A stretch of 64,000 nt of DNA from Chytridium lagenaria (Eukaryota; Chytridiomycota; Chytridiomycetes; Chytridiales; Chytridiaceae): the NCBI GenBank assembly GCA_025449115.1, contig JAHLKC010000055.1, positions 62,001 to 126,000 of the forward strand. The letters run 5' to 3'. The notes below the pieces were generated by a model that searched no databases, was not told the DNA's origin, and saw nothing but the letters and a program-made list of their open reading frames with translations. A program made the translations under genes and the position numbers. Position 1 is the stretch's first letter. Every line of letters starts with the position of its first letter. Below, in pieces: positions 23,732 to 34,700 of this stretch.

Positions 23732-24386
23732 TGTCGACAGAAAGGTTTGAGGGTTGGAACTTGCAAAAAGAGTTAACACGACACATGATGTTTGATGATG
23801 GGTGATGAAGGTTATTCGGTGGGCGAAAGAAGGGGTGCAAAACAGGCGCAGCAGTTGAGTATGGTAGGATGAGGGTAATCGGAGTCATCTTATGTGGATC
23901 TGAGTTATGTCGAGTCCGTTAATATTTGATGTACATTGGGCGTCATCATGGCTAAGTAGAGAGGGATCGAAAATCATTCAGTAAATGTTGTTTTGAGTTT
24001 TTTACACTCTGAATGTGTCAGCAAAGTTGCGTAAACACGACACACCGTCAAGCATAGGCTCACAGCACTGCCAACAAGCACGTCTCATTTTGCACTAGGG
24101 TTTGCGTCAAGTGGGTCATGGTGGGTCGAAGCAGGGATCGAAGGAGTTCTGAGCTATCGGGATGTGCGGGGACATGTCAGTGGAATTGCCCAAAAAGAGT
24201 TTGATTGGTAGTACAAATCCATGTTTGGTGTAATGTACGACAATAGGGTTATTGTATTCTTTCCTTTTTGGATCAGCCCCTTTAGGGTTCTTGACGTCAA
24301 GCCGCAGTCTGACCCTTAATTTTCCTTTCTTTTTTTAGACTTTCTTATCCAACAACGTCTTTATTGCGCTGCCTCTCAACCACGGC
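23732..24386. other. Divergent upstream region of K4 and the four-Cys gene
   Basis: Shared intergenic region between K4 (minus) and the four-Cys Kazal-like gene (plus). No open frame of note; both TATA boxes lie at its edges. Confidence 0.5.
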
Positions 24387-24394
24387 TATATAAA
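24387..24394 (+). promoter_or_regulatory. TATA box of four-Cys Kazal-like gene L1
   Basis: GGCTATATAAACAAGG, 107 bp upstream of the ATG at 24501. Confidence 0.7.
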
Positions 24395-24500
24395 CAAGGC
24401 ATCATTCCCACCTTCACTTTCCTTCATTCCTAAACTGCTTTTTACTGCCTCATCTAAACCTACTTTCAAAACCATCCCTCATCTCTTCTCTCAAATCACA

Positions 24501-25215
24501 ATGATGTCCATCAACGTCCTCATCTCTGCTCTCCTTGTCTCCGCCTCCATCGTCTCTGCGGCACCTGTTCCCGGTGCCAAGCCCGTCAAGTCCACCACCG
24601 TCCTCACAACCACCTCTGCCCCTGCTCCCACCTCCACCGCTGTCGTCGACCCCTGCGAGAATGTCGGCTACGCTCCCGTCTGTGTCAACCAGATCACCTT
24701 CTACAACAAGTGCTACTTCACCGAGGCTCAAAAGGACAACGAGGAGCTTCGTGTCCCCGGCCTTACCATCCTCAACGAGCCCTGCAACACTTGGATCCCC
24801 TCTGCCCCTGAGCCCGAGCCCGTCGAAGACCCCTTGTGTGGATGTTGGTTACGCTCCCGTCTGTGTCAACCAAATCACCTTCTACAACAAGTGCTACTTC
24901 ACTGAGGCTCAAAAGGACAACGAGGAGCTCCGCGTCCCTGGTCTCACCATCCTCAACGAGCCCTGCAACACCTGGATCCCCTCTGCCGCCGATTCCGCTG
25001 CTTCTGACTCTGCCGTTGTCGAGCCTTCCGAGCCCATCAACCACGAGGACCCCTGCAGGGACATTGGCTACGCTCCCATCTGTGTCAACCAGGGTACCTT
25101 CTACAACAGGTGTTACTTTGAGGAGGCCCAAAAGACCAGCGAGGAGCTCCGTGATGTTGAGAATCTCGTCATTGAGGAGGATGCTTGCAACACTTGGATT
25201 CCCTCTAACCCTTAA
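24501..25215 (+). CDS. Secreted three-repeat four-cysteine Kazal-like protein (L1), one frame break
   Basis: Secreted Cys-repeat protein. Signal peptide MMSINVLISALLVSASIVSA, then APVPGAKP and a Ser/Thr/Pro-rich linker. Three repeats of about 50 residues follow. Each contains DPC..[VI]GYAP[VI]CVNQ, T-F-Y-N-[KR]-C-Y-F, EAQK..EELR and a closing C-N-T-W. The Y.PVC and TFYN.C pieces align with C3 and C4 of Kazal domains, while the positions of Kazal C1 and C5 have no cysteine; only four remain, consistent with the C2-C4 and C3-C6 bonds. Repeats 1 and 2 are nearly identical. One extra C in GACCCCTTGTG (about 24830-24834) breaks the frame between repeats 1 and 2. Its signal-peptide junction resembles that of the true Kazal genes. 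Likely a divergent Kazal-type inhibitor; activity unproven. Confidence 0.82.
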
Positions 25216-25751
25216 AACTCTCCCCTCGATGCCCAACTGATTCCCCCCATGCCTCTGTTGGCTTATTGTTTGCCCTCATCTTGATATTTATACCACTGTC
25301 TCTTTTTATTTGGTACCGCGCAATGGACCATGATACTCGTTGATATTCCTCATTTCTTTTACTTTTTTGGTACCCGTGCTGGACCAGGTCGTGATAATAT
25401 ATACTGCTTTTATGATAACAATTAATTCTGCAATACCGTTGTTCGTCACATATTATTTCATAATGGTCCGTTTTCGTTTACAGTCAAGCGCTGCTTTGTG
25501 AACATTGCAGTATAGTTTTCCAACTCTGTTACTGACTATTCTCTGACAGAAATAGAACAGCCCCAGTTACGTGATGGATGAGCCAATGAAATGAATTATC
25601 ACAGACCAATGAGTGATTGCTATTAATCATATTGACCAATGGTATGGCGTTGTATCGACCAATCATTATGCTTGAAATCATTTTCTTCTCACCCATCTGC
25701 AATTGATCTGCAATCCAAGTTTGGTCGTTTGCCTCACTTTCCAAACCAACC
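25216..25751. other. Intergenic
   Basis: 3' flank of the four-Cys gene and upstream region of the LtrA-like gene. A T-rich segment lies at about 25290-25380. No gene recognised. Confidence 0.5.
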
Positions 25752-28081
25752 ATGCTGTCCGTTCAGACGACTCCACATCACCACGATGACGACGATGGCG
25801 ACACCTCCACCGATGCCTCAGACATGGAGGAAACAGATGACGAGCAAAGTAGCAGCGACTACATCTTTGGCAGCGGAGAGTACTCGGGGATGGATTTCGA
25901 GCTTTTAAGAGCAATGGCATCAGCTCACTACGTTGCCGATCCTCTCGCCACAGATTCGGACGGATCCACACTAGCTGAATCCGAAGAACCTCCTATACCA
26001 GCAGCCAACCAACATATGGATGGGGTTTTGCAGGTGGAGGATGCTGCTGAGCATTTCACGGCAGAGGAGTTTGGACCGACTGGGAATATGAGGATATATG
26101 ACGATAAGATTGCTGTAGAGGCAACAAAGCATTTCTTGTTTCCGGCATTTAGGCCGAGACAGTTTTTATTGGGTCTGTAATGTATCGAGAGAGGGAAGCG
26201 AGGAAGGTGACGTGGGATGAACTTTTTATGGACCTCATCTTTGTTGGTTGTTTAGCTAAAATTGGTTAGTAAACTCTCCCCATTTTCCTTACATGTACAA
26301 TATCCGCTCACGCATTATCATTCTTTGTTGTAGGCCATATTCTACGAGTTTCGGAAATTTCCCTTGAACTTCTCAACCAGTTCACCCTCGTTTTCTTGAT
26401 TGTTTGGACCAGCTTTTAATCATACAAAACCAAGTGAACCGGTTTGGTCTCAACGGGTTCGGTAGTCGACTCATTTACTGGATGTACATGGTGCTGGTTG
26501 CTGGTCTTGGATTGAATGCTGCTCATGTCTGGGACGATTATAAGGGATCTTCTACCGCCAACTTGTATGTGGGAACATACTTGATCATTAGAGCATTATA
26601 TTGCTTTGTGCATATCTGCGTGATAATAAGTTACCCAAAGTTTGGCCTCTACGTTGGAACTTTGGTTGGAACAGCGTAAGTACTGCCTTTGACTGCTTCC
26701 TCTCGTTGTCTCTTTTCTTTTCATGGATGGCTAGCTTGCATTATTGACTCGAGAGATATTTTTATAGTGTCATATCAAGTATGCCTTACCTTGCGAGTAT
26801 GTTCGTCAGTTACAAGTATAGGCCCTATCTTTGGTGGGCCGGTTTTCTTATGGAGATTCTTTTCTTTATGGGGACTATCTTTCTATTAAAGTACAGTAGT
26901 TGAATTTTCGTTAAGCTAACAACCGTAGACTTATTTGGGGTACCAAGTGGGCCATTTATCGCGTTGCAGTTAATATTGAGCACCAGACTGAGAGTATGTA
27001 ATCTTATAAAGACTTTTATTAAGTAGCTCTCTAGGGTTTTGCTGCCTTACTATGGCTGTTCTTGGTGAAGTTGTTGTGGCACTGTTATGGCCCTCAGACT
27101 ACAAAAACATGTCGACACCATACTGGGCAACAATATTGGGTCTCATTGTTGCGACGAGTTTCCAATGGCTTTACTTCAATATGTAAGTTGCGTCTTACTT
27201 TTATAACTCATTAACGTTTATTATCGTTCAGTGACCGCCTGCATCACTACACTCACGCCATCCGCCGAAGCGCTGGTACTGCCATATTCTGGCTATACTT
27301 CCACATCCCCTTCCACCTCGCTCTCACCACCGCAGGCGGCGCCCTCGCAACCCTCATAGCAATTGTCAAATCATCCAACGACGCCAAAAAGCTTATCGCG
27401 GTGGCCGGCCCATCCGCAGATGGTGTTTACATCCCAACAAAAGTCTCCACATCCGTTAGAATCGTATGGTTTGGAGCACTTGCAGTAGCGCTGGCTTGCT
27501 CTGCTGCGATTGGGATGATGCATAAAAACCATGACCATCATGTGAGGATACCGAAAAAATATCGGGCGAGCGTGCGGTGGATTGTGTCAGGGGTGTTGTG
27601 ATATGTGCAGTGTTTGCGTCTTCGTTGAGCGCGTTGAATATGATCCTCATACCTGCTGTTATTCTCATCGCGCAAACGATTTTAGAAGAGTAAGCTCATA
27701 ACAGTTTTGACGCCGTTTTTTAACTTTATTCTTGGTTTTAGGTATGGCCGTCTCAACAACCCTCATTACAAACACGACCATCATCATTCTCACTCTCATC
27801 ATCACCACGACCACCACACTAAACCCATCGAATCCCCCACTGCAACCACACCTCCCTTCCTCACCGCAACAGCGCCTTCAAATGCAACTTTAATCTCGGA
27901 TCCAAAACCTACTGAAACGTCTGATTACGATCCACCACCGTGCATGAAGAATTTTGTGCATAATGTGACGGATCAAAGTACGGATGTGGAAAATGCCCCT
28001 GCACCAAAGGTGCGGAGAAGGCGGTTTGAAAAGTTTGTAAAAAGATGGCATGGGGAAGGTGGGGGAGCGCATTTGCTCTGA
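25752..28081 (+). CDS. LtrA-family multi-pass membrane protein
   Basis: Homologue of the low-temperature-requirement A (LtrA) family, polytopic membrane proteins of unclear biochemical role. The N-terminus is a soluble acidic extension of about 135 residues (HHHDDDDGD, EETDDEQ), then FRPRQF and the family hallmark W-D-E-L-F-M-D-L-I-F-V-G. Several hydrophobic segments follow, including FTLVFLIVWTSF, IYWMYMVLVAGLGLNAA, VLGEVVVALLWPSDY and a conserved DRLHHYTHAIRRSAGTA block. A His-rich cytosolic-type tail region (HDHHHSHSHHHHDHH) lies near 27780. Introns include 26265-26333 and one starting near 26676; another follows FQWLYFNI and ends before DRLHHY. Single-base frame breaks occur near 26175 (G run), 26415 and 27600. 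The hallmark motif and order of segments make the family assignment firm; the His-rich tail hints at metal binding but that is inference. Confidence 0.85.
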
Positions 28082-28208
28082 AGAGTTTTGGTTAACATGC
28101 GTTTGTAATAGCATTCTGTTAATAAAGACCACACTGATGTATGTTTTGGATGAAATGGCAGCGAAAGTCAAAAGTTGAGGTTGACGGAACGACAATTTGT
28201 GTTAACTG

Positions 28209-28791
28209 ATGGAGGAACAAACTTCACCGTCCTCTCGACTTCAACATCCGCGAAGGTCGTCATCTCTTGAGGCCGTAAGTTTCCAGCCAGACATCAAATC
28301 AACCACATCTTTCCTTATTCATAATCTCCAATTCCCAAAACCCCCATCCAGTTCCATCCCAACATCATCCAATGCAACGACCATGAGCGAAGACTCACAG
28401 ATACCCTTGAAGACGTTCTCGCCCCGCGAGCATCCGAGCTCGTCACATCCCTCGTTCGGTCCGAAATCCTCACCGCATCCTCAGATTTGAAGCTCCTCGA
28501 ATCGCTCAACCACATTGCGAGAGATCGATATGTGGAGTTTGGGGATACAGCGAGTGTGATGGTACATGAAGTGGAGAGATTGCAAGCGTCTTGTGAGTCT
28601 CTTTTTACGATATTAAAGTGACTGATGAATGTTTTTGTAAAGATGACACGATAGAGCCGTACCTTCATCAAGTGACGGAATTGGAACGGCAGGTGACGTC
28701 GTTGGAGACGATTGCGGACGAACTGGATGATTATACAAAACGCCTGGAGGAGACAGTCAGGAGACGAATAGCTGCGGCTTCAAGGGCATGA
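28209..28791 (+). CDS. BLOC1S2: BLOC-1 subunit 2 homologue (three exons, intact)
   Basis: Small coiled-coil subunit of the BLOC-1 complex, which in animals acts in sorting to lysosome-related organelles and in yeast in endosomal Rab regulation. Exons are 28209-28274, 28352-28592 and 28643-28791. The splice sites give one continuous frame of about 151 residues. The family match is clearest at the C-terminus: I-E-P-Y-L-H-Q-V-T-E-L-E-R-Q-V-T-S-L-E, then ELDDYTKRLEETV, corresponding to the L-Q-P-Y-L-D-Q-I segment and K-L-D-A-Y-S-K-K-L-E of the animal protein. Upstream, KLLESLNHIARDRYVEFGD aligns with the animal L-L-E-N-M-N-K-L stretch. It starts 128 bp after the LtrA-like gene on the same strand. 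It is one of the few multi-exon genes here without a frame break. Confidence 0.88.
28275..28351 (+). other. BLOC1S2 intron 1
   Basis: GAGGCC|GTAAGT to CATCCAG|TTCCAT; 77 bp, phase 0. Confidence 0.85.
28593..28642 (+). other. BLOC1S2 intron 2
   Basis: GCGTCTT|GTGAGT to TTGTAAAG|ATGACA; 50 bp. Splicing forms a Tyr codon across the junction. Confidence 0.88.
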
Positions 28792-28932
28792 TATCAAATA
28801 ATTGGGGAATATGCGTTTTACTGCGATAAAGTGTACATAGGAAATGAATATAGCTAAATAAATACTTGAACCCTATCGTGAATGACTAAAGATACCAGTT
28901 TATTATGTCACAAAAGCCACCATAAGGCCTTA

Positions 28933-31313
28933 TCATCTATACAACTTATCCGCAACAGCAATGACATCCCTCATTTCCGCAATATCATGAACCCTCAAGA
29001 ACGTAGCTCCCCCAGCAACCGAAGCCGTACAAGCCGCCGCCGTCCCCCAAACCCTTTCCTCAGGCGGCTTCTGCATACTCAACCCCGAATTCAAAAAACT
29101 CTTTCTACTCGGTCCCACCAAAACCGGAATACCCAATGACCCATCCTCCAATTCAGTGATATTCTTCAACCTCTTGATGAGCTCAAAACTCTGCTCCGGC
29201 GTCTTTGCAAACCCAATACCAGGGTCTGTTGTGAGGTTCCATCTGTAGATCCCGTATTGCAAGGCAACAGCGACACGGTTGGTGAGATCCTTTTTAACGG
29301 ATGTGACAACATCGTCGTTCTCGTATCGAGTCAATTTTGTCATGGTTTTCGGCGTCCCCCTCATATGCATGAGACAGTACGGGACTTTAAGTGATGCGGC
29401 TTGACCGAACATGGCTGAATCCAAAAGTCCACCACTGACGTCCATTGATCATATCACCGCCAGCTTCAATCGCTTGCTTTGCGACATCCGCGCGGTACGT
29501 GTCAACAGAGATCGGCACATGAATACCCTGTGCGCGCATCTCCTTGATAACAGGCACGACACGTTGGATTTCCTCTTCCACAGATACTTCTTCCGCGTTG
29601 GGTCGTGTGGATTGTCCACCAATATCAATAATATCGGCACCCGCTTGTATCATCTGTTTGACGTGGTTGATGGCGGTGGTGAGGGCGGTGAATTTACCGC
29701 CATCGCTAAAACTGTCGGGTGTGACGTTTAGGATTCCCATGACGTAGGTGCGCTGGCCTAACGCCCATAGGGATGTGCCGATCGGGAAGACGCGTTGGAT
29801 GGTATTGGGGGTGTAGCCTTCGGAGTGGGCGAGGAGGGAAAGGAGTTGGGAGCAGGTTTTAGAGAGAGCGGGGTGTTCAAGGTCGGGAGCGATACTGGTA
29901 GCGACAATGTGTGAGTAGTTGCGCTTTGCATTCAAAAAGATGCACTTACTCGCAAAGAGGTCGAAGGACGAATTCTCTTTCGGCGATTCTCGGGTGGGGG
30001 ATGATGAGGTTTTCGTCCTTAAGCTCGAGGTTATCAAAGAAGATGATGTCCAGATCAAGAATTCTGGGGCCATTGCGGATTGTGCCAAAATCTCTTCCAA
30101 ATTCGGCCTCAGTTTTCTTCAAAAGTTTAAGAAGATCTTGCGGTGACAGTGATGTTTGAATCTGAGGATACGTCAACCAGGTGCATTTATAAAAATGTAG
30201 AGACAAGAAGATTTAAAAATTACCTTGAAGACGGCATTTAAAAAGGCCGGTTGATCCTGCACGTACATCGGTGCTGTTTCGTAGAGGAACGAAGTATCCA
30301 ATAGTTGAATAGATGCCTCCTTGGAAAGAGTTTCGATGGCGTTCTGAATGTTTGCTAGGCGATTCCAAGGTTTGATCCGATAGCAATGAAGCTAACATGT
30401 TGACTTGAAGCCGAACGTCCCTCTAAAGCCTTCTTTTCCTCCTCCCTTAGTCTCAGCTCGTTCCTAAACGAATTCCTATCTCTCACAATCTCCAGGCCCG
30501 CCGAGTCCGCAAACACCAGTGCCGACGGTTTGCGAACTTGAACTGTGACCTTTGGTGCATGACACTCGATGATCAAAATCTTTGCAATCGTGGTGATAAG
30601 AGCCTCCACCGTCTTGTAACTTGACGCCTCCACTTTCTCGGTCACCATCCTTGCAATAGATCGGTAATTGTGCACGCGAGGAACGACATCACCAAGCAAA
30701 AAGTCTTGTTTTAGCAACAGGTGAAGCTTGATATCGATAATGACACGTTGCTTTTCAACCCTCTCCAAGCGTTCACCCCGATGATAGTTGAGAGCGTCAA
30801 CTCGCGGATAAAGATCGCGTCTGCCCCCACAGCATCATCCTCTGTCAAAGCCTTCCGAAAGTTCTGCCTCGGTATCTCCTTTTCAAAACGAACCAGCTCA
30901 TGATATCACTCTTTGACCGGGTCATCTCCACCCCAGCAGCCGCCGCATGCAATAACCCCTTGGCTTCTCCACTTTCACAGTCACTCTTTCCAACTGAAAC
31001 TCATCAATACAAGCCCTTATAATCCCAATCGCCAGCGCCTCAATGGACCGACTCTTTGAAGATTCGCATACTTTTGCACAAGCTTCGTTACCATCCCATA
31101 GTGAACGGAAGCACTCAGAATGTCCTTATCTCCTGATGCCGAGATGTCAGTGTAGATCGTCACGCTGATACTGAGGGGTTGCTTTTTGGAACGTTCCCAC
31201 GAGTCTACACCGATGACGTTACGTACTTGAAGGTTCTTGACCTCAATCTTGTCCGCGATGGGGAGTGTGTCGACCTTGATGGAGCTTCGTCGTCGTTGTG
31301 ATGCCTCGTCCAT
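28933..31313 (-). CDS. FOL1: Trifunctional folate synthesis enzyme (DHNA-HPPK-DHPS), frame-broken
   Basis: Fungal FOL1, which makes dihydropteroate from dihydroneopterin in three steps. Domains in order: two DHNA aldolase (FolB) units (about 31260-30910 with [12 protein letters not shown]; 30900-30440 with [16 protein letters not shown] and [17 protein letters not shown]), HPPK (30400-29950: [15 protein letters not shown] start, [30 protein letters not shown]), and DHPS (29894-28933: [46 protein letters not shown]). Introns at 30162-30223 and 29895-29949 splice cleanly. At least six frame breaks occur (near 31053, 30958, 30905, 30765, 30365 and an extra C at 29442). Most are one-base changes in G/C runs, and conserved protein continues at once in the next frame. 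Since this is a core metabolic enzyme, assembly error is the likely cause. An upstream Arg-rich frame starting at 31483 (MRYLARTARVSTLKHLANG) could supply a mitochondrial presequence; uncertain. Confidence 0.93.
29895..29949 (-). other. FOL1 intron at the HPPK-DHPS linker
   Basis: Minus strand donor TGCGA|GTAAGTG, acceptor GCTACCAG|TATCGC; 55 bp. Splicing gives [15 protein letters not shown], the expected end of HPPK. Confidence 0.9.
30162..30223 (-). other. FOL1 intron within HPPK
   Basis: Minus strand donor TTCAAG|GTAATT, acceptor ATCCTCAG|ATTCAA; about 62 bp. Joins LNAVFK to IQTSLSP. Confidence 0.85.
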
Positions 31314-31483
31314 CTCGTCGTTTGTCGAAAAGAGAAAAGAATTTCTGACATGGGCGCATCCTCAAAGCATCTTTTGAGGGCACCCCAAAAGCTGCTGGAA
31401 GCGACCCCAAAGGGCTGAGGGCCACTACCGTTTGCAAGATGCTTAAGGGTGGAAACGCGTGCTGTCCTGGCTAGATATCGCAT

Positions 31484-31727
31484 GGGGATAATGTGGGTTG
31501 AAAGCGCGTTGAACCGCGATTTGCATGATGCGAAGTTCAGCAGAGAGAGCGTTTAAATACATTAAGAACATGTCTGTATGAGATAAGCATCGTGCCTACG
31601 GTCTCAACTGAGAGCATCCATGCATCTGCCATATGCCTCCACTTGCTGGCAGTAAAGCGACAATTTCACCAAAATCTGAACAGGCGCCGTCGTCAAACAG
31701 TTCGGCCGTTGTGCCCCCATCAAAGCC
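31484..31727. promoter_or_regulatory. Divergent FOL1/RICTOR promoter region
   Basis: Between 244 and 414 bp separate the two start codons, depending on which FOL1 start is used. The two genes point away from each other, so this short segment must hold both promoters. No individual element identified. Confidence 0.5.
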
Positions 31728-34700
31728 ATGGCCACCATCCTAACAGACCTCCTCACAAAGCTCAAGACCGCTTCTGATGTCCCTCAACTCCGTCTCGACC
31801 ACATGAATTCCCTTCTTCGCGTTCTAAGATCCTCAAGGAACTGTTGGATTTGGATCCGATCCTAGAATGGTTTGTCTATAAACCTTTGGTGTCTTTTCTC
31901 CAGCAAGCATCATTATTGATACATCTGATGTGTGATACGTTAGCCTGAGGTCATGCCTGTGCGATTCAGCAAAAGAAATCAGGGCAAACGCATTCAGAAT
32001 TCTTCGACATATCGTTACAGACTCATCCATCGCTCTCGCCATGATGTCCTTCCAAATTGATCTCTTCATCGTCAGGTCTGCTTCTATGTCCATACTAAAT
32101 AACGTTAAACTGAACCCGGCGCCTACCCCTTTTAAATCCTAGAGCCTTGACTAGAGACCAGCGAAATGACCTTGAAAGAGAGCAAGCCATCAAACTTGTT
32201 CGAGCATTGGTGGAGACAAATGGGGCGGTGGTGTCGTACCTCACAGCATCGTCAGGGTACTTGTCGCTATTGCTGAACAGCCTGACGATAAGTTCCGGAT
32301 AGTTGCCATTGAAACCATCTGCGAGCTTGGTAATCACCCATCGTTGGAAGGAGAGACTCACTTCTCTTAAGCTGTTATAAATATTGAGGTCGTGGCTCTT
32401 TGTGGTGGACTCAAGTCTATCTTGCGGCTTTATTGGATGGACCGCCAGAGATCTCAGAGATGCTTATTATTACGGTATCTTACATTTTGGATCAAGAGAA
32501 GACGCGGTGTTATGTTCGGCCCTCGGTGGATCTCGAAGTAAGGCGTTTTGTATTGAAATGAAAGACTGACGTTATATTTCGGGTAGATGCTATTCGCTAA
32601 CTTTACGGATGCGTTCAGTAAAGGACCTTCACATCAAGAACGATTCGAGTCTTCAATGAAGGTGATATGCTCATTATTGAAAACGTGGACCGGTATGTTC
32701 ATTCTCCTGCTCTTTGAAAGCTCACACCTATAAGGTGTACTCTACCTCTGTTATGACGATAAACGAGCAATTCGAGCCATAGTGGAATCACTGAAACTTC
32801 CAAATGATGAGACAAGGGTTAGCCTTTTTCGACAAAGTATGAAATGCTAATGCAGCTTTAGCGTGTTGCGGTGGAATCATTATTGAGATTTTCAGAATAC
32901 AGTCTCCCGGCAATTTATACGAGTATATGACAACAAAGGGCCGACAAGGTATGTAAAACTCTTTTGATTGTCAGAAGCTGTCTAAATCGGGGTCTGCCAG
33001 ATATTATCACGATAGCCCATCAAGATTCAACTCCTGTCACGCTTATGGCACATATCACCAGTATTCTTCTCATCGTCTTTATCGATTGCGGGATGGTTGA
33101 AGTATGCTATACTTTCTACCTATTTGCTCACGCCTTTTTTTTAGGCACTTATCGATATTATGCAAGATTCCAACAAAGAACTCTCCCTCCGCTGCATCCT
33201 TCTCGTAGGTGACCTTCTCCAACTCACCCACCGTCTCCTCCCATACACCCACTGGCCAAAAGTCCAACCCATCGCGTCTCTATTCCGCAACGCTTCTAAT
33301 TTCGCTGACGAGACGAGACGACATGCCGCGACGTCCGCTTTAGCGTCGATTGATCGGATCCTGAGAGTGCGCGATAGAGCAGCTTCGAAAAAGTATGTTT
33401 GGATGACGATAGACCGGTGTTTGATGAATTTGTTTAGGGATAGAAAAATGGATGTTGATTTGAAAGAGAGGAGTAGGACGCCGGCACCGATTGCGAGACA
33501 GCGGCTTGAGTATGATGAGAATCAGTTCAAGACGTTGCTTGCTGATATGGAGGTAATACTACGCCTTCATTGTATGCAAAAAGCTTGCTGATCAATCGCT
33601 GTCTTGTATCGTCCAGAAAATGCTTGGGTCGAAAGATTTTTTGCGATGGAATTGGGACTCTATCCAAGAACTCATTGACGGTCCACTCGCAAATTCCCGT
33701 CGAATGGAAGAAGCCATACGAAACTCAAAAGTAGTAAAACGACTTGTATCGTTTTTCCGACCTTCGAATCATCAATTTTCAGATATCAAGAAAGGAAAGG
33801 TTTGGGGAGTTCTCTTTATTAGTGTCTCTGACCAGTGGTTTTTCTAAAGGGGTCAACGATGTTTGTGCAGCTTGGCTGTGATCTCTTTAAGACGCTGTTG
33901 AGCAGCGCAGAGGGTGTGAGATATTTGAGTGAGAGCAAGTTTCTACCAGAAATCGCGGAATGTTTGGGGCAGTTAGACCCTGTGAGTTTTGATTCTTTAC
34001 ATAGTCACTCTTAAGGAATATAGAACTGACATTATATATAGATTTACAGCAATTCCTTTGAACCTATATTCTCAAAGTCGCGAACAGAGACGACGTTAAC
34101 AGGAGAATATTTCACGATACTCGCTTGCTTTACCGCCCTTGCGGAAGGTATACGGTACGATATTTATATCTATTATACCTAACGTTGCAAAGCCTACTGG
34201 AAAAGTTTAAAGTCTACAATATTCTTTATCATTTGACGGAACTAAGGAGTCGTGATGATCTTATCAAGGCGCTTGTACGGGCGTTGGATTTTTACTCGTG
34301 AGTTTGTTACCGCTTTATACATTCTCCTTTTATCAAATGGAAAAATCGGTTTCCTCGACTCGTTTATTTACTTGCAATATTCAGTGAAGGCCACGAACGC
34401 ATCATCCTCGCAAAACTCATGACATCAAGCTACAAACACATTAGATTCTTCACAACGCAGCATCTCGGCACTCTCTTGTTAGGCTGTCACGATGAATTCG
34501 CGGAATGGGCGTTACCCATGTTGATCACTCAGGTTTTTTCCTACCCCCTTTTTTTTCCAACTTAACACTTTTTTTCCAGCTCTACGATCCTGCATGGAGG
34601 TGTGCGAGGCTGCGACGAGTGCACTTGAAAAGGCGTTTGATGATAATCCGAGAAATTTGGAGATCACTGTGAATTTGAACCCTTATTTGGAGGGACTTGG

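Noticed and set aside
31205..31483. Separate small gene upstream of FOL1
   Set aside because: Its 3' half overlaps the FOL1 N-terminus in another frame. At most its first residues may be a FOL1 presequence.
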